From assembly GCF_014084105.1 (NCBI RefSeq), contig NZ_CP048289.1, positions 4,535,922 to 4,599,921 of the forward strand: a stretch of DNA of 64,000 nucleotides, in the 5' to 3' direction. The notes beneath the pieces were generated by a model. It did no database searches and was not told where the DNA came from. It saw nothing but the letters and a program-made list of their open reading frames with translations. The position numbers were made by a program, and so were the translations under genes. Below, piece after piece: positions 26,512-36,488 of the stretch (positions are counted from its first letter, which is position 1; every line of letters begins with the position of its first letter). The stretch comes from Streptacidiphilus sp. P02-A3a (lineage in GTDB: Bacteria; Actinomycetota; Actinomycetes; Streptomycetales; Streptomycetaceae).

Positions 26512-27837
26512 GCGGACGGGTGCTGCCCAAAGTGGTGGTTCGTCGCCGTCGTCGGGTCGGGTGGCGGTCTCGTTGGAGTTGCGGAGGGCGTTGCCGAGGA
26601 GGTTGATGGCGTCGCGTTGGAGGCGGAGTCGGACGTGGGCGTACACCGTCGCGGTCACGCCGATGTGGGCGTGGCCGAGGAGTTCCTTGATGACGACGAG
26701 TTCGACGCCCTGTTCCAGGAGGAGAGTGGCCGCCGAGTGCCGGAGGTCGTGGAAGCGGATGCGGCGGAGGGTGGCTCGGCGGAGCAGGGTGTTGAAGTGT
26801 CGGGTGAGGGTGGCTCCTTTGATCGGGTTGCCGTCGGGTCGGGTGAAGACGTAGCCGCTCGCCTTCCAGCCCGCCCCCGCCGCCTCGCGGTCCTGACGCT
26901 GCCGGTCGCGGTGCTGTTCGAGGGAGCGCAGGCACTCGGTGGGCAGGGCGATGCGCCGTTCCGAGCTCTGGGTCTTGGTGGGCAGGGCGACAAGGCCGCT
27001 GGAGTTAGTGCGCTGCAAGGTGCGGCGGATGCTGGCGGATCCGCCGGCCAGGTCGAGGTCCTCCCATCGCAGGCCGAGGAGTTCGCCCTTGCGCAGTCCG
27101 GTGCGGAGGGCGAGCTCGAACAGCGCGCTCAGCCGGTGCCCGTTCGTGGCGGCAAGGAACGCACGAGCCTCCTCGGCGGTGAGGGGTTCGAAGCGGAGGG
27201 GTCGGGGGGTGCCCATGCGGACGTTGCGGGCCACGTTGCGCGGGATCTCCTCTTCGCGGACGGCGTGCTCCAGGGCGGACTTGAGCATGGAGTGCACGTA
27301 GGCCAGGGTCAGCGGGGACAGCCGCTTGTGGCAGCACTTCCCGATGGCGCAGCAGCGGGGGCGGCGGCTGGTCTGGGCTTGGGGGTTGCGGCTGGCGTCG
27401 GTGCCGCGTGCGCAGCACTGGCAGACGGTGCGCAGGTCGTTGAGCCAGGAGCGGACGTCCTTGGCGGTGAGTTTGGCGAGCTTCTTCTTGCCCAGGCCGG
27501 GGATGAGGTACTGGTTGGCGCAGGCGGGGTAGCGGGTGTGGGTGTTCTCGCGGAGGTAGTGGACGGCGACGTTCTCCAGCCAGTACGTCAGGTAGGCGCC
27601 CAGGCTGCCTTGTGCGGAGGGTACGGGGACGCCGCGGTTGCTGGTGGCGATCTTGTCGGTGAACTTGGCCAGGGCCTCTTTGCGGGTGGTGCCGTAGACG
27701 CGGATGCGCTTGCGGGTGTCGCCTGCGGCGAGGACGTATCCGGCGGCTTCCCAGCGGCCGTCCTGGCGCTGGTAGATGGTGCCGTCTCCGTTGGCTCGGC
27801 TGCGGCGGGAGGCGGGGGTGCCCTGGGGTGTGGTCAT
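26509..27837 (-). CDS. int: tyrosine-recombinase integrase of element B
   Basis: 442 aa, a full-length paralogue of the element A integrase, with TGLRKGE, HDLRH, LLGHAH and ATVYAHV motifs and the same Cys-rich insertion (CQCC...RCCAIGKCCH). All catalytic residues look intact, so it could still act on both elements. It is the last gene of the rep-xis-int order, and its ATG overlaps the xis stop (TGATG). Its rep partner is broken, so it may be maintained only by chance or as a resident recombinase. Confidence 0.95.
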   Translation of the reverse strand: MTTPQGTPASRRSRANGDGTIYQRQDGRWEAAGYVLAAGDTRKRIRVYGTTRKEALAKFTDKIATSNRGVPVPSAQGSLGAYLTYWLENVAVHYLRENTHTRYPACANQYLIPGLGKKKLAKLTAKDVRSWLNDLRTVCQCCARGTDASRNPQAQTSRRPRCCAIGKCCHKRLSPLTLAYVHSMLKSALEHAVREEEIPRNVARNVRMGTPRPLRFEPLTAEEARAFLAATNGHRLSALFELALRTGLRKGELLGLRWEDLDLAGGSASIRRTLQRTNSSGLVALPTKTQSSERRIALPTECLRSLEQHRDRQRQDREAAGAGWKASGYVFTRPDGNPIKGATLTRHFNTLLRRATLRRIRFHDLRHSAATLLLEQGVELVVIKELLGHAHIGVTATVYAHVRLRLQRDAINLLGNALRNSNETATRPDDGDEPPLWAAPVR

Positions 27838-28031
27838 CAGGTGGCGTCCTGTTCGAGTCGGGTGCGGATGAAGTCGGTGAGGGCGAGTGCGGGGATGCGG
27901 CGGGCGCGGCCGAGGGTGATGGAGCCGAGTTGCCGGGTGCGCAGGAGGTCGTAGACAGCGGAGCGGCCGAGTTGGAGGCGGGCCATGACCTGCGGGACTG
28001 TCAGCAGTTCCTCCGGGGCGGGCGCGGTCAT
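27837..28031 (-). CDS. xis: excisionase-like protein of element B
   Basis: 64 aa: EELLTVPQVMARLQLGRSAV then YDLLRTRQLGSITLGRARRIP, a clear paralogue of the element A excisionase. ATG 28031 overlaps the rep stop (ATGA). It appears intact. Confidence 0.88.
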   Translation of the reverse strand: MTAPAPEELLTVPQVMARLQLGRSAVYDLLRTRQLGSITLGRARRIPALALTDFIRTRLEQDAT

Positions 28032-28927
28032 GGGCGGTCCCCGCCTTCGTGCTGGAACTGTCGTTGGTGGGCGCGGTCGTGCCGGACGGTGGCGGCGAGG
28101 AGTTCCTCGCCGGGGCTGTAACCCGACCCGTGGTAGGCCCAGTGGCCGACGACCAGGGTCGTTGTCGGGTCGAGGTCGGGCAGGTCGGCGCGTGCGCGTG
28201 CCTGATCGGTGCGCCAGGTCCGGCGGGCGTCGCGCAGTGCGCCGAGGGTGACCGAGTAGAACCGGGACTTGGTGGAGAAGTGGCCCCGGAAGCCGAGCAT
28301 GTGCGCCCACTTCCAGAGCTTGAGGTCGGCGAACTCCGGTCGCTGGCCCAGGTCCCAGCAGGTACGGATCATCTGCCGCACGTGTCGTTCCACGGCCAGG
28401 CGGGGCAGCGGGCGGGACTGGCCGGTGCCCGAGCAGGCCCGGCACTCCACCGGTACACCGGTCTGTGCGGACACGGCCATCCCGCGCCCGTTGCAGGGGG
28501 CGCAGAACAGGGAGCGGTCCAGGGCGCCGGAGTCGTCGGCGGACTTGGTGGCGTACGTGGCGGCGTACGCCGCCACGGCGTGGTCGGTGAGCTTGGCGTC
28601 GGTGCCGAAGGCGGCGATGGTGCGGACGTCGACCTGTTCGCCCCAGACGATTTCCGGTCCCCGACGGCGTCTAGTTCACGGCCAGGACCACCGCGGTGGG
28701 CGGCGGCCTTGAATAGCCATGGTGAGCACGCTTGTGGTGGCCTCGCGCGGCGGGGGCGTGTTGCTGCCGTCGGGTCCGTCGAGGCGGATCACAGCGTGGA
28801 AGTGGACCAGGCCGCGCTTTTGGTACTCGGCGACCTTGGCGAAGGACACGCGCAACGCGGTGCGCATGGCCTTCTGGGTCATGCCGAGCAGGGCCGCCAG
28901 CTCGCGGCGCAGGTAGGAGCTGTTCGG
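28028..28927 (-). pseudogene. broken RepSA-like initiator of element B
   Basis: The upstream part (ELAALLGMTQKAMRTALRVSF, then VAEYQKRGLVHFHAVIRLDG) keeps the HUH motif, and the downstream part (AAYAATYATKSADDSG...) keeps the Tyr helix, but they lie in different frames with a shift between about 28670 and 28720. The N-terminus is cut by the IS at 28928. A DnaJ-like zinc motif (CAPCNGRG ... CRACSGTG) follows the Tyr helix and is absent from the element A protein. Without the N-terminus and with a frameshift it cannot be a working initiator. Confidence 0.85.
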
Positions 28928-29997
28928 GGTTCGGATCATGTGGTTGCGGTGAGGCGCTTCAGCCACATGATCGAGCCTCGGAGGTGGAGTCCAGCCTCGA
29001 AGCTTTCCGGGCTCTTGTCGTAGCGAGTCGCCACGCCCCGCCAGGTCTTGAGCTTCTGGACGCAACGTTCGACGGTGTTCCTCTGTTTGTAGAGCTCGGT
29101 GTCGTGGCTGACGGGCCGGCCGCCCCTGCTGCCCTTCTTCTTGCGGTTGGCGGCCTGGTCGCGCTTTTCCGGGATGACGGCCTTGATGCCTCGTTTGCGC
29201 AGGTAGGACCGGTTGGCCTTAGAGGAGTAGGCCTTGTCGGCGGCGACCGCGTCCGGGCGGGTGCGCGGGCGGCCGACCGGCCCCGGGACCCTGACCTTCT
29301 CCAGCACGGTCCGGAACTGCGGGCAGTCTCCCGACTGACCGGGTGTCAGGACGAAGACCAGAGGGAGCCCGGCGGAGTCGACCGCGGCATGGACCTTGCT
29401 GCTCAGGCCACCCCGGGACCGGCCGAGTCCGGCGGCCTTCGCTCGGGCTCTGCGACGACGTCGCGTTGCGGCACGATCCGTCCCGCCTGGCCTGCACCGG
29501 CCTCATCCGTCTCGGGCTGTGTCGCACCACCCGCCACACCGGCGGCTGACGCGGAAGCGGAGCCCCTTTTTCCTCGGTCAGTGCCTGTTCGAGGGCGTCC
29601 AGGGTCTCCCCGGCGACAGCCAGGCCCGCTGAGTCCTGGTGCGCGCGCACGACCGTGGAGTCCACGCTCACCAACTCCAGTCCGACCAGGCCACGCCCGG
29701 CCGCCTCGGCGATCAACGCGTCCATCAGCCCCTGGAACACCCCGGCCCTGGCCCAGTGGTTGAACCGGGAGTACACCGTGGACCACGGCCCGTACCGCTC
29801 CGGGACATCACGCCAGCCAGCCCCGTTGCGAAAACGCCAGATCACCCCGTTGAACTGGTCCCGCACCCGCCGGGGCAACGGCCCCGTGGCCGCCACCGGC
29901 AGCAGAGGCTCGATCAGAGCCCATTCGGCATCCGTCACATCAAAACGCGCCACACCCGAGTTCTACCAGCAACGACCACCACCGAAAGATCCGAACC
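28928..29997. mobile_element. IS5-type insertion sequence
   Basis: About 1.07 kb bounded by perfect 10-bp inverted repeats GGTTCGGATC (28928-28937) and GATCCGAACC (29988-29997), with weaker inner similarity. It contains an IS5-family transposase read leftwards. Left of it is the rep remnant of element B; right of it is a headless TetR gene, and I see no target duplication. The insertion was therefore accompanied or followed by a deletion. Confidence 0.85.
28936..29953 (-). pseudogene. IS5-family DDE transposase, frameshifted
   Basis: Starts MARFDVTDAEWALIEPLLP and reads well through GLVGLELVSVDSTVVRAHQ to LTEEKG. At GAAAAAGGGG (near 29570) the frame must move by -1 (giving GSASASAAGVAGGATQ), a slippery site that may be programmed as in IS427-type elements. 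A second shift before RRRARAKAAGLGRSRGGLSSK leads to the C-terminal frame (VAADKAYSSKANRSYLRKRG ... NTVERCVQKLKTWRGVATRYD). The second shift is probably a mutation, so the copy is likely inactive by itself. Confidence 0.82.
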
Positions 29998-30452
29998 ACA
30001 AACAGGCTCTGGCCGCCGACCCGCCCGAGCACCTGGACGACACCGTGCGAAGGCTCTACCGGACCATGACCACCGCACTCGACCGCGAACCGCGGGTCCT
30101 CCCGGCGATCTTCGCGGACCTCTTCAGCCGACCGGACGGCCCCGCCGCGCACACCATGCGCGCGTACCTGCCACGCCTGACCGACAGCCTCGCCCACGTC
30201 CTGCAACCGCACGTGCGGGCGGGCCGGATCCGACCACTGCCCCTGCCGGTCCTGTTCCAGCTCCTGGCGGGCCCGATGGTCACCCACATCCTGACGCGCC
30301 CGGTCCTGGAACCCGTACTCGGCGCCGCCCCGCCATCCCCGGCCGAGGTCAGCGAACTGTTCGCCGAGGCCTACCTGCGGGCGGTCACCCTGCCCGAACA
30401 CCCCGCCGCCGACCCGGCGTCAACCACGGCCCCGGACCGCCCCATCGTGTGA
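29997..30452 (+). pseudogene. TetR-family regulator, N-terminus removed by the IS
   Basis: The frame enters directly from the IS end as HKQALAADPPEHLDDTVRRLYRTM and continues for about 150 residues typical of a TetR ligand-binding domain (RVLPAIFADL, HVLQPHVRAGRIRPLPLPVLFQLLAGPMVTHIL, VSELFAEAYLRAV). The DNA-binding HTH is missing. The stop at 30452 is ten bases before the next start, so the two were probably an operon. Confidence 0.75.
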
Positions 30453-30461
30453 AATGACCCC

Positions 30462-31559
30462 ATGGGCCCCGACACCGCGTTCCCCCCGGCTCCGAGCAGG
30501 CGCGACGTCCTGACCGCCACGGCGGCGGCGCTGGGCGCCGCCACCGTACCCGCCCCGCCGCCCGCCGCCACCCGCCGCCCGCGGCAGCCCCGCGACGACG
30601 GCCCCCTACCGACCCTGAGCCTGCTCCTGGCCGCCGACCAGGCCAGCGAGCGGGTCCTGGTACTGGACCCGAACGACCCCAGCTGGCTGGACGGCGACGC
30701 GCCCCAACGCCGCTCGGCGCGACAGGCGGCCCTGTGGTCCTGGTCGCCGACCGGCGACAGCAGCCTGGACCACCTCGCCCCCAAGGACACCTGGCGGCTG
30801 GTCAGCGAAGCGAAGTACCGCCTCAGCAACGGCCGGCAGTGGCTGCTCACCTGCGCCTCCGCGGGCCTGGCCGCCGTCGTCCCCTACCCCACCGGCCGCG
30901 CCTACTGGTCCACCGCCACCAGCGGAAACGTCCACACACTGGAACTCCTGCCGGACGGCAACGTCGCGATCGCGGCCAGCGAGGCCGGATTCGTCCGCCT
31001 CTACGCCGCCTCCCAGGGCCCGCGGGCGACCCGCTGCGCCCAGTTCGACCTGCCCGGGGCGCACGGCCTGCAGTGGGACGCCGTCCGTCAGGTGCTGTGG
31101 GCGCTGGGGGACCGCCTGCTGGTCGCGTTGGACGTCGGCGGCGCGCCGGACGATCCGCGGCTGACGACCGTCCTGGCGGTGGAGCTGCCCGCCCCCGGCG
31201 GCCACGACCTGTCGGTGCGCGCGGACGACGGCGACCGGCTGTGGGTCACCACCGTGGGCCACGTCTACCAGTACTCCGTCACCGGCGCCGACTTCACCGC
31301 CTACCTCGGGCAGCAGGACATCGACGGACCGGGGGTCAAGAGCGTCGGCGACGACCCGCTCACCGGCCAGGTCCTGACGGTGGCCCCGGTGACGGACAAC
31401 CCGTGCCCCTGGTGCACGTCCACCATCGACTTCCACGCGCCCGACGGCCGTCAGCGCGTCGAGGGGGCGAGCCTGTACAAGGCCCGCTGGATGCCCGGCC
31501 CGCTCTCCGCCTGGCTGGGCGGCCCGGCCGAAGGACCGTGGGCGGCCCGGGCCCGCTGA
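30462..31559 (+). CDS. Tat-secreted DUF6528-like propeller protein
   Basis: 365 aa. The N-terminus SRRDVLTATAAALGAATV is a twin-arginine signal. The body repeats WD/propeller-like strands (LPDGNVAIAASEAGFVRLY, HGLQWDAVRQVLWALGDRLLVALDV, DDGDRLWVTTVGHVYQYS). A CPWC pair (PCPWCTSTIDF) near residue 310 could be a disulfide. The DUF6528 name is from memory. The function is unknown; secreted six-bladed propellers of this kind often act on or bind carbohydrates. It lies directly after the TetR remnant. Confidence 0.7.
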   Translation: MGPDTAFPPAPSRRDVLTATAAALGAATVPAPPPAATRRPRQPRDDGPLPTLSLLLAADQASERVLVLDPNDPSWLDGDAPQRRSARQAALWSWSPTGDSSLDHLAPKDTWRLVSEAKYRLSNGRQWLLTCASAGLAAVVPYPTGRAYWSTATSGNVHTLELLPDGNVAIAASEAGFVRLYAASQGPRATRCAQFDLPGAHGLQWDAVRQVLWALGDRLLVALDVGGAPDDPRLTTVLAVELPAPGGHDLSVRADDGDRLWVTTVGHVYQYSVTGADFTAYLGQQDIDGPGVKSVGDDPLTGQVLTVAPVTDNPCPWCTSTIDFHAPDGRQRVEGASLYKARWMPGPLSAWLGGPAEGPWAARAR

Positions 31560-31562
31560 GCT

Positions 31563-31578
31563 CCGCCACCCCTGGCGG
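31563..31578. terminator. small hairpin after the propeller gene
   Basis: CCGCCA / TGGCGG with a CCCC loop, followed by GGG. It is short, so it may be weak. Confidence 0.4.
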
Positions 31579-31597
31579 GGGAGCCCTCGGTAAAGTA

Positions 31598-31608
31598 AGG
31601 CACTGCCT
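31598..31608. promoter_or_regulatory. palindrome upstream of the MarR gene
   Basis: AGGCACTGCCT, a perfect 5+1+5 palindrome in an unusually AT-rich patch (GTAAAG before it, CATAAAAT at 31626-31632 as a possible -10). It is a candidate MarR autoregulatory operator. Confidence 0.35.
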
Positions 31609-31692
31609 CATGGTGAAGCACGTACATAAAATTTCGGGAGCGCTGGCCGACGACAGCGACGGCCTGCTGTCGACCCCGGCGTCCGGGCGTCG

Positions 31693-32085
31693 ATGAGCCT
31701 GTTCGCGCCCGGCGGCGGTACGCTCCCGCTGGAGGCGGCCGCGGCCGTCCGGTCGGCCGCGCAGGCAGTGGACCGGCTCCGCTCCCACGGGACGCAGGGA
31801 CGCGGCATGAGCGCGGGGGCACGGGACGTCCTCGTACGGTTGAGCGCCGCCACGCGGTCCGGTCTGGCCACCGGTGAGATCGCCCACGCCGGCGGGGTGA
31901 GTTCGCGCAACGTCACCGGAGTGGTCGACACGCTGGAGCGCGACCAGCTTGTGCGGCGGGTCCAGGACCCACACGACCGCCGGTCCGTCCGGGGCCAGAT
32001 CAACCTGTGCCTGCGTCTGGTCGGGAACCAGCGCCGGATCGAGCAGTACCTGAGCACCGAGCGACCCGACCAACCGCCCCCCTGA
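31693..32085 (+). CDS. MarR-family winged-helix regulator, possibly degenerate
   Basis: 130 aa. The recognisable part is SAGARDVLVRLSAATRSGLATGEIAHAGGVSSRNVTGVVDTLERDQLVRRVQDPHDRRSVRG, a MarR HTH and wing with the DxRRS motif. After that the C-terminal dimerisation helix is short and unusual. Another frame past the stop (LDAFLGIVTGVDLISELYGEDP, ending 32214) looks like a lost C-terminal helix, so a frameshift near 32040-32090 is possible. The start has no good ribosome site; ATG 31807 is an alternative. Confidence 0.6.
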   Translation: MSLFAPGGGTLPLEAAAAVRSAAQAVDRLRSHGTQGRGMSAGARDVLVRLSAATRSGLATGEIAHAGGVSSRNVTGVVDTLERDQLVRRVQDPHDRRSVRGQINLCLRLVGNQRRIEQYLSTERPDQPPP

Positions 32086-32242
32086 GCCCAGGACCGGCCA
32101 GCTCGCCGGCCTCGACGCCTTTCTGGGGATCGTCACCGGCGTCGACCTGATCAGCGAGCTCTACGGCGAGGACCCCCAGGCCGACCGGGCCACGGCCGCA
32201 CCGGCGGCGACCTGACGGCCGCAGCCGTCGGCCGCGTTGCGC

Positions 32243-33676
32243 TCAGCCGACGCAGCTGACGCCGCCCAGGCTGAACGAGGCGGGTGCCGCGAAGTCGCCG
32301 GTCTGGGTGGCCTGGAAACCGAAACTGGCGGAGGCACCCGGGGCGAGGGTCCCGTTGTAGCTGAGGTTGGTGGCGGTGACCTGCCCGGTACTCGGGCTGA
32401 TGGCCGCGTTCCAGGTGGAGCTGACGGCCTGTCCGCCGCCCAGGGTGAAGACCAGGGACCAGGCGCCGAGGGTGGTGGCGCCGGTGTTGGTCAGGGTGAT
32501 GTTCTCGGTCATCCCGGTGTTCCAGGCGTCGACCGAGTCGGCCACCTGGCAGCCGCCCGCAGGAGCGCCGGGGGACCCGGAAGCGGAAGGCGGGGCGGAG
32601 GCCGACGCGGAGGCGGAGGGGCCGGTGGCGGAGCCGCCCAGGGCGGCGACGACGGCGCCGTACGCGGGCTTGGGCTGGTAGTCGCTGTCGAACATGGTGG
32701 CCGCGCCGTAGCCGGGGAAGGTGCCCGGGATCCAGGAGTCGGCGTCGCCGACCCCCCACTGGGAGACCCCGACGCAGCCGCTGACGGCCAGGCAGTCCTG
32801 GACCACGGCGGCGTAGTCGTCGGCCTGCTGGGCCAGGTCGGCGCTGGTGGCCGGGAGCGGGATGCGGTCGTCGAGCTCGGTGACGGCGACGTCCACGCCC
32901 AGCGCGGTGAAGCGCTCCAGGTTCGCCGCCATCGTCGACGGCACCTGCCCGAGGATGAAGTGGCTCTCGAAACCGACGCCGTCGATCGGCACGCCCTGCG
33001 CCTTGAGCGACCGCACCAGGGTGTACATCGCGTCGCTCTTGGCGTTCTCCCCCTCGATGTTGTAGTCGTTCAGGTAGAGCTTGGCGCCGGGGTCCGCGGC
33101 GTGGGCGGTCCGCAGGGCGTCGGCGATGTAGCCGCTGCCCATCGCGTTGAAGAAGACGTCCTGCTTGAGGGTGCCGTCGTCGTTGAAGGGCTCGTTGACC
33201 ACGTCCCAGGAGTAGACCTGGCCCCGGTAGTGGGTGACCTCGGTGGTGATGTGGCCCTCCATCGCGGACTGCACCTGGGCGCTGGGCAGGCTGGACACCC
33301 AGGACGGCAGCTGGCTGTCCCACACCAGGTTGTGCCCGCGCACCCGCATGCCGTTCGCCTGGGCGTAGGAGACGATCTGGTCGCCGGGGGCGAAGTCGTA
33401 GCTCCCGTCGGAGGGTTCGGTGGTGTCCCACTTCATCTCGTTGCCGGGGGTGACCATGTCGAACTGGGCGGCGGCGACGGCGGTGAGCGCGGGGACGCCC
33501 AGGTTGCCCTGGGTCAGCGCGGTGCCGAAGTAGATGCCCTTCGCCTCGGCGAGGGACTTGAGGCCGCCGCCGGTCGCGCCCGCTCGGGCGCTCAGCGCGG
33601 TCAGCAGGAGCGCGACTGCCGCGAGTGCGGCGGCCACCGCCAACAGGCGGTGCCGCAGGCGTGCGTGGACTGACAC
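32243..33676 (-). CDS. secreted GH10 endo-1,4-beta-xylanase with CBM2
   Basis: 477 aa. The signal peptide is LLAVAAALAAVALLLTALSARAGA. The GH10 barrel (about 40-345) carries the acid/base Glu162 in WDVVNEPF and the nucleophile Glu267 in AVTELDD, plus KWDTTEP, RGHNLVWDSQ and the C-terminal SQWGVGDADSW motif. A Ser/Ala/Pro linker (about 355-375) leads to a family 2 cellulose-binding module ending FSLGGVSCVG. It hydrolyses internal xylan bonds outside the cell. The GH48 gene upstream on the same strand is separated by a strong terminator, so this gene has its own promoter. I see no CebR box for it. Confidence 0.95.
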   Translation of the reverse strand: MSVHARLRHRLLAVAAALAAVALLLTALSARAGATGGGLKSLAEAKGIYFGTALTQGNLGVPALTAVAAAQFDMVTPGNEMKWDTTEPSDGSYDFAPGDQIVSYAQANGMRVRGHNLVWDSQLPSWVSSLPSAQVQSAMEGHITTEVTHYRGQVYSWDVVNEPFNDDGTLKQDVFFNAMGSGYIADALRTAHAADPGAKLYLNDYNIEGENAKSDAMYTLVRSLKAQGVPIDGVGFESHFILGQVPSTMAANLERFTALGVDVAVTELDDRIPLPATSADLAQQADDYAAVVQDCLAVSGCVGVSQWGVGDADSWIPGTFPGYGAATMFDSDYQPKPAYGAVVAALGGSATGPSASASASAPPSASGSPGAPAGGCQVADSVDAWNTGMTENITLTNTGATTLGAWSLVFTLGGGQAVSSTWNAAISPSTGQVTATNLSYNGTLAPGASASFGFQATQTGDFAAPASFSLGGVSCVG

Positions 33677-33741
33677 CGTGGTGTCCTTTCCTCGGGCGGA
33701 CTGGGCGGACTGGGCGGGCGGGCGGAGGTGCGGGCGGGCGT

Positions 33742-33778
33742 GCGCGTGCGCCCGGGCGACGGACCCGGGCGCACGCGC
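33742..33778 (-). terminator. terminator after the GH48 gene
   Basis: Perfect 15-bp inverted repeat (33742-33756 and 33764-33778) with a seven-base loop, just downstream of the leftward GH48 gene. Confidence 0.8.
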
Positions 33779-33788
33779 GAGGGGCCGG

Positions 33789-36431
33789 TCAGGTGGAGGT
33801 GACGGTCACCGTCGGGGCGGTGTTGGTGCCGGTGTACGTGGCGCCGAAGCCGAAGCTGGTGCTGGCACCCGGGGCGATGGCGTTGTTGTAGGTCATGCTG
33901 GTGGCGGTGACCGAGGTACCGGTCTGGGTGTAGCCGGCGTTCCACATGTTGCTGATGGTCTGGTTGCCCGGCCAGGTCCAGGTGACCTTCCAGGTCTTGG
34001 TGGCGGTGGTGCCGTTGTTGGTGATGGTGACGTTGCCGTTGAAGCCGCTGCCCCAGTCGCTGCTGACGCTGTAGACAGCCGTGCAGCTGCCGCCGGCGGG
34101 CGCGGCCGAGGTGGTGACCGACAGCGCGGCGGAGGCCGCCGAGGTGTCGCCCGCCGGGTCCTGGGCGGTGACCGTGTACGAGTAGCCGGTGGCGGGCGTC
34201 AGCCCGGTGTCGGTGTACGAGGTGCCGGTGGTCAGGCCGACCTTGGTCGAGCCCCGGTACACGGTGTAGCCCGCCACACTGCTGGCCGAGTCGGTGGACG
34301 CGGTCCAGGTGAGGGTCACCGAGGTGCTCGTCACGTTCGAGGCCGCCAGACCGGTCGGCACCGTCGGCGGGGTCGCCGTCGGACCGGTGCCCGCGCCCTC
34401 GAACAGCTCGCCGTACACCGCGTAGGCCATGGCGATGTCCGCCTGCGCCCAGAAGCGGTGGTACGTGAAGACGGGCGCGGCCCCGCCGTTCAGGTAGGTC
34501 TGCACCTGCGACCAGTTCGGGTCGCTCTTGTACCAGGAGCGGATGGAGGTGAAGGTGGCCCCGGGCACGATCGCGTCGCCGTTCGGCATCTTGCCCGACC
34601 AGCCGGTCGGCACGTACACCGTGGCGCCGAACGAGCTGTAGTCGGTGCGGGTCTCCGGAACCGAGATGCCGATGGTGTCCGCGAACGTCGCCATCACGTC
34701 GAGCAGGCTCTTCGCCAAGGCTCCTGACGCCGTGTCACCTGACTTGGCCGAGTAGTACATCAGGGTCTTGGCGTACGCCGCCGCGACACCGACGTCGTTG
34801 CCGTAGTCGACCACCGAGACGTGCAGCCCGGAGTTGGCCCCCGGGGTGGTCGGGTTCCAGGTGTCCGGCTGGCCGGACCAGCCGAGCGTGGACGGGATCT
34901 GGAAGTTCGTCGCGGTGACCGTGGTCTGCGAGACGGCCCAGGCCACCCACTTGTCCAGCAGCGCCTTGGCCCTGGCGTCGCCGGTCACGTAGTAGTACTC
35001 CGCGACGCGCTCCATCGACCACGCCTGGAAGCCGAACCAGTTGTTGCTCGGCGGGTCGTGGTAGACCGGCTCCCAGTCGTAGGCCATGCCGTAGAAGGTC
35101 GAGGTGCCCGCGGGCGGGGTGGCGTACTGCCCCTCCCAGCTGTTGGTGCAGCCGCCGGCCATGGCGCCCTCGGCCGACTGGAGCCACTGGTAGAACTCCA
35201 ACTGCCGGGTCAGGCTGCCCGACCAGTCGCTCTGCGCGGTCGGGGACTGCGGGGTCAGCGTGGCCACGGTGGACAGCGCCCAGGCGGCCAGCGGGTTCTG
35301 GTACCCCTGGTGCGAGGCGCCGTCGCCGATCCGCCAGGCCCAGCCGCCGCCGGCCTCGGCCCCGCCCCAGGCGTAGTACCACGACAGCAGGTAGTGCTCG
35401 GAGCTGCGGCCGGTACCAGCGGCGCAGCTACTGGCGTTGACGCAGTCGCCGATCTGCTTGAAGTACTTGTCGAAGAACGCGTACCGCAGGTAGTCGCCCA
35501 TCTTGGCGGCCTTCGCCACCGAGGCGGCGATCTGGCCCTCGGCGCCCTGGGCCGAGGCCCAGCGGTAGGCCCAGTACGCGGCCTGCACCGCGCGGGAGTC
35601 GGCGTCCGGGGCGTCGGTGTACTTCCACTGCTTCGAGTACGCGCCGCTCTGCGCCACGAACAGGTCCAGGTACCCGTTCGGGCCACCGTAGTTGAACAGG
35701 TCGGTGGTGGGCTGCGGGATCGTCAGCCACACCGACTCGGCGGAGCCGCGCTGGTAGCTGTTGATGTACGACGGCCCGCTCGCGCTGGGCCCGGCCTCCG
35801 CGCCGGTGCCGGGCGTGTTGCCGTAGCCGTACTTGTTGTCGACGTCCAGCAGCCAGTGCATGCCGTAGACGTCCGCGGTGCCGTAGGTCGACGTCAGCTC
35901 GTTGGCCAGCGGGTCCTGGCCCACCGGGACCGAGGTGTTGAGGGCACTGGGGTAGTCGCTGGGGGAGGGCCACTCCGGGGCGTACGTCGCCGGTGAGCTC
36001 GGGTTGTACGAGCTGTTGGTCGGCTGGTCGGTGTGCGTGGGGATGATGTAGTGCTCGGCGGTGGTCCACGCGTTGTTGAACGCCGTCCAGTCCCCGGTCA
36101 CCCGGCCGTAGGTGGCCTCCAGCCACATCCAGAAACTGAACGCCTCCGAGGTCGTCTGGTGCCCGTAGTCCGGGGCCTCGACGATCAGCGTCTCCACGCT
36201 GTGGTACGGGATCCCGGCCGCGCTGAAGTAGCCGTTCGCCGGATTCTTGATCTTGTTGTACTGGGTCAGGAACTGCTGGGTGTACGCGTCCGTCGCGGTC
36301 GTCGCGCTCGCGGCGCCCGACGCGGCGCCGCCCGCCGCCGCGGCTCTGGCGATGGAGGGCGCGGCGGCCACGGCCATCAGCGCGCCGCTGACCGCGGTGG
36401 CGAACCGCCTTCGGGACAGGGACTCGGACAT
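33789..36431 (-). CDS. secreted GH48 cellobiohydrolase with Fn3 and CBM2
   Basis: 880 aa. A Tat signal ([25 protein letters not shown]) is followed by the GH48 (alpha/alpha)6 domain (about 45-675), an Fn3 module (about 683-775) and CBM2 (about 782-880). The family block [17 protein letters not shown] holds Glu85 and Glu96; by spacing these match the two glutamates of known GH48 enzymes, Glu96 being the expected acid. This is a processive exo-cellulase releasing cellobiose. A perfect CebR operator lies 44 bases upstream of the start, so expression should be induced by cello-oligosaccharides. It works naturally alongside the downstream xylanase on plant cell walls. Confidence 0.96.
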   Translation of the reverse strand: MSESLSRRRFATAVSGALMAVAAAPSIARAAAAGGAASGAASATTATDAYTQQFLTQYNKIKNPANGYFSAAGIPYHSVETLIVEAPDYGHQTTSEAFSFWMWLEATYGRVTGDWTAFNNAWTTAEHYIIPTHTDQPTNSSYNPSSPATYAPEWPSPSDYPSALNTSVPVGQDPLANELTSTYGTADVYGMHWLLDVDNKYGYGNTPGTGAEAGPSASGPSYINSYQRGSAESVWLTIPQPTTDLFNYGGPNGYLDLFVAQSGAYSKQWKYTDAPDADSRAVQAAYWAYRWASAQGAEGQIAASVAKAAKMGDYLRYAFFDKYFKQIGDCVNASSCAAGTGRSSEHYLLSWYYAWGGAEAGGGWAWRIGDGASHQGYQNPLAAWALSTVATLTPQSPTAQSDWSGSLTRQLEFYQWLQSAEGAMAGGCTNSWEGQYATPPAGTSTFYGMAYDWEPVYHDPPSNNWFGFQAWSMERVAEYYYVTGDARAKALLDKWVAWAVSQTTVTATNFQIPSTLGWSGQPDTWNPTTPGANSGLHVSVVDYGNDVGVAAAYAKTLMYYSAKSGDTASGALAKSLLDVMATFADTIGISVPETRTDYSSFGATVYVPTGWSGKMPNGDAIVPGATFTSIRSWYKSDPNWSQVQTYLNGGAAPVFTYHRFWAQADIAMAYAVYGELFEGAGTGPTATPPTVPTGLAASNVTSTSVTLTWTASTDSASSVAGYTVYRGSTKVGLTTGTSYTDTGLTPATGYSYTVTAQDPAGDTSAASAALSVTTSAAPAGGSCTAVYSVSSDWGSGFNGNVTITNNGTTATKTWKVTWTWPGNQTISNMWNAGYTQTGTSVTATSMTYNNAIAPGASTSFGFGATYTGTNTAPTVTVTST

Positions 36432-36474
36432 AACGGGACTCCTCCTTCGTGGACCTACGGGATCCGAAGCTGAA

Positions 36475-36488
36475 TGGGAGCGCTCCCA
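36475..36488. promoter_or_regulatory. CebR operator
   Basis: Perfect 14-bp palindrome TGGGAGCGCTCCCA, the known binding sequence of the cellobiose-responsive LacI-type repressor CebR, upstream of the GH48 gene. Confidence 0.92.

Noticed and set aside
31609-31696. 28-codon frame overlapping the MarR start by ATGA
   Set aside because: No good ribosome site and it overlies the likely promoter and palindrome; probably chance.
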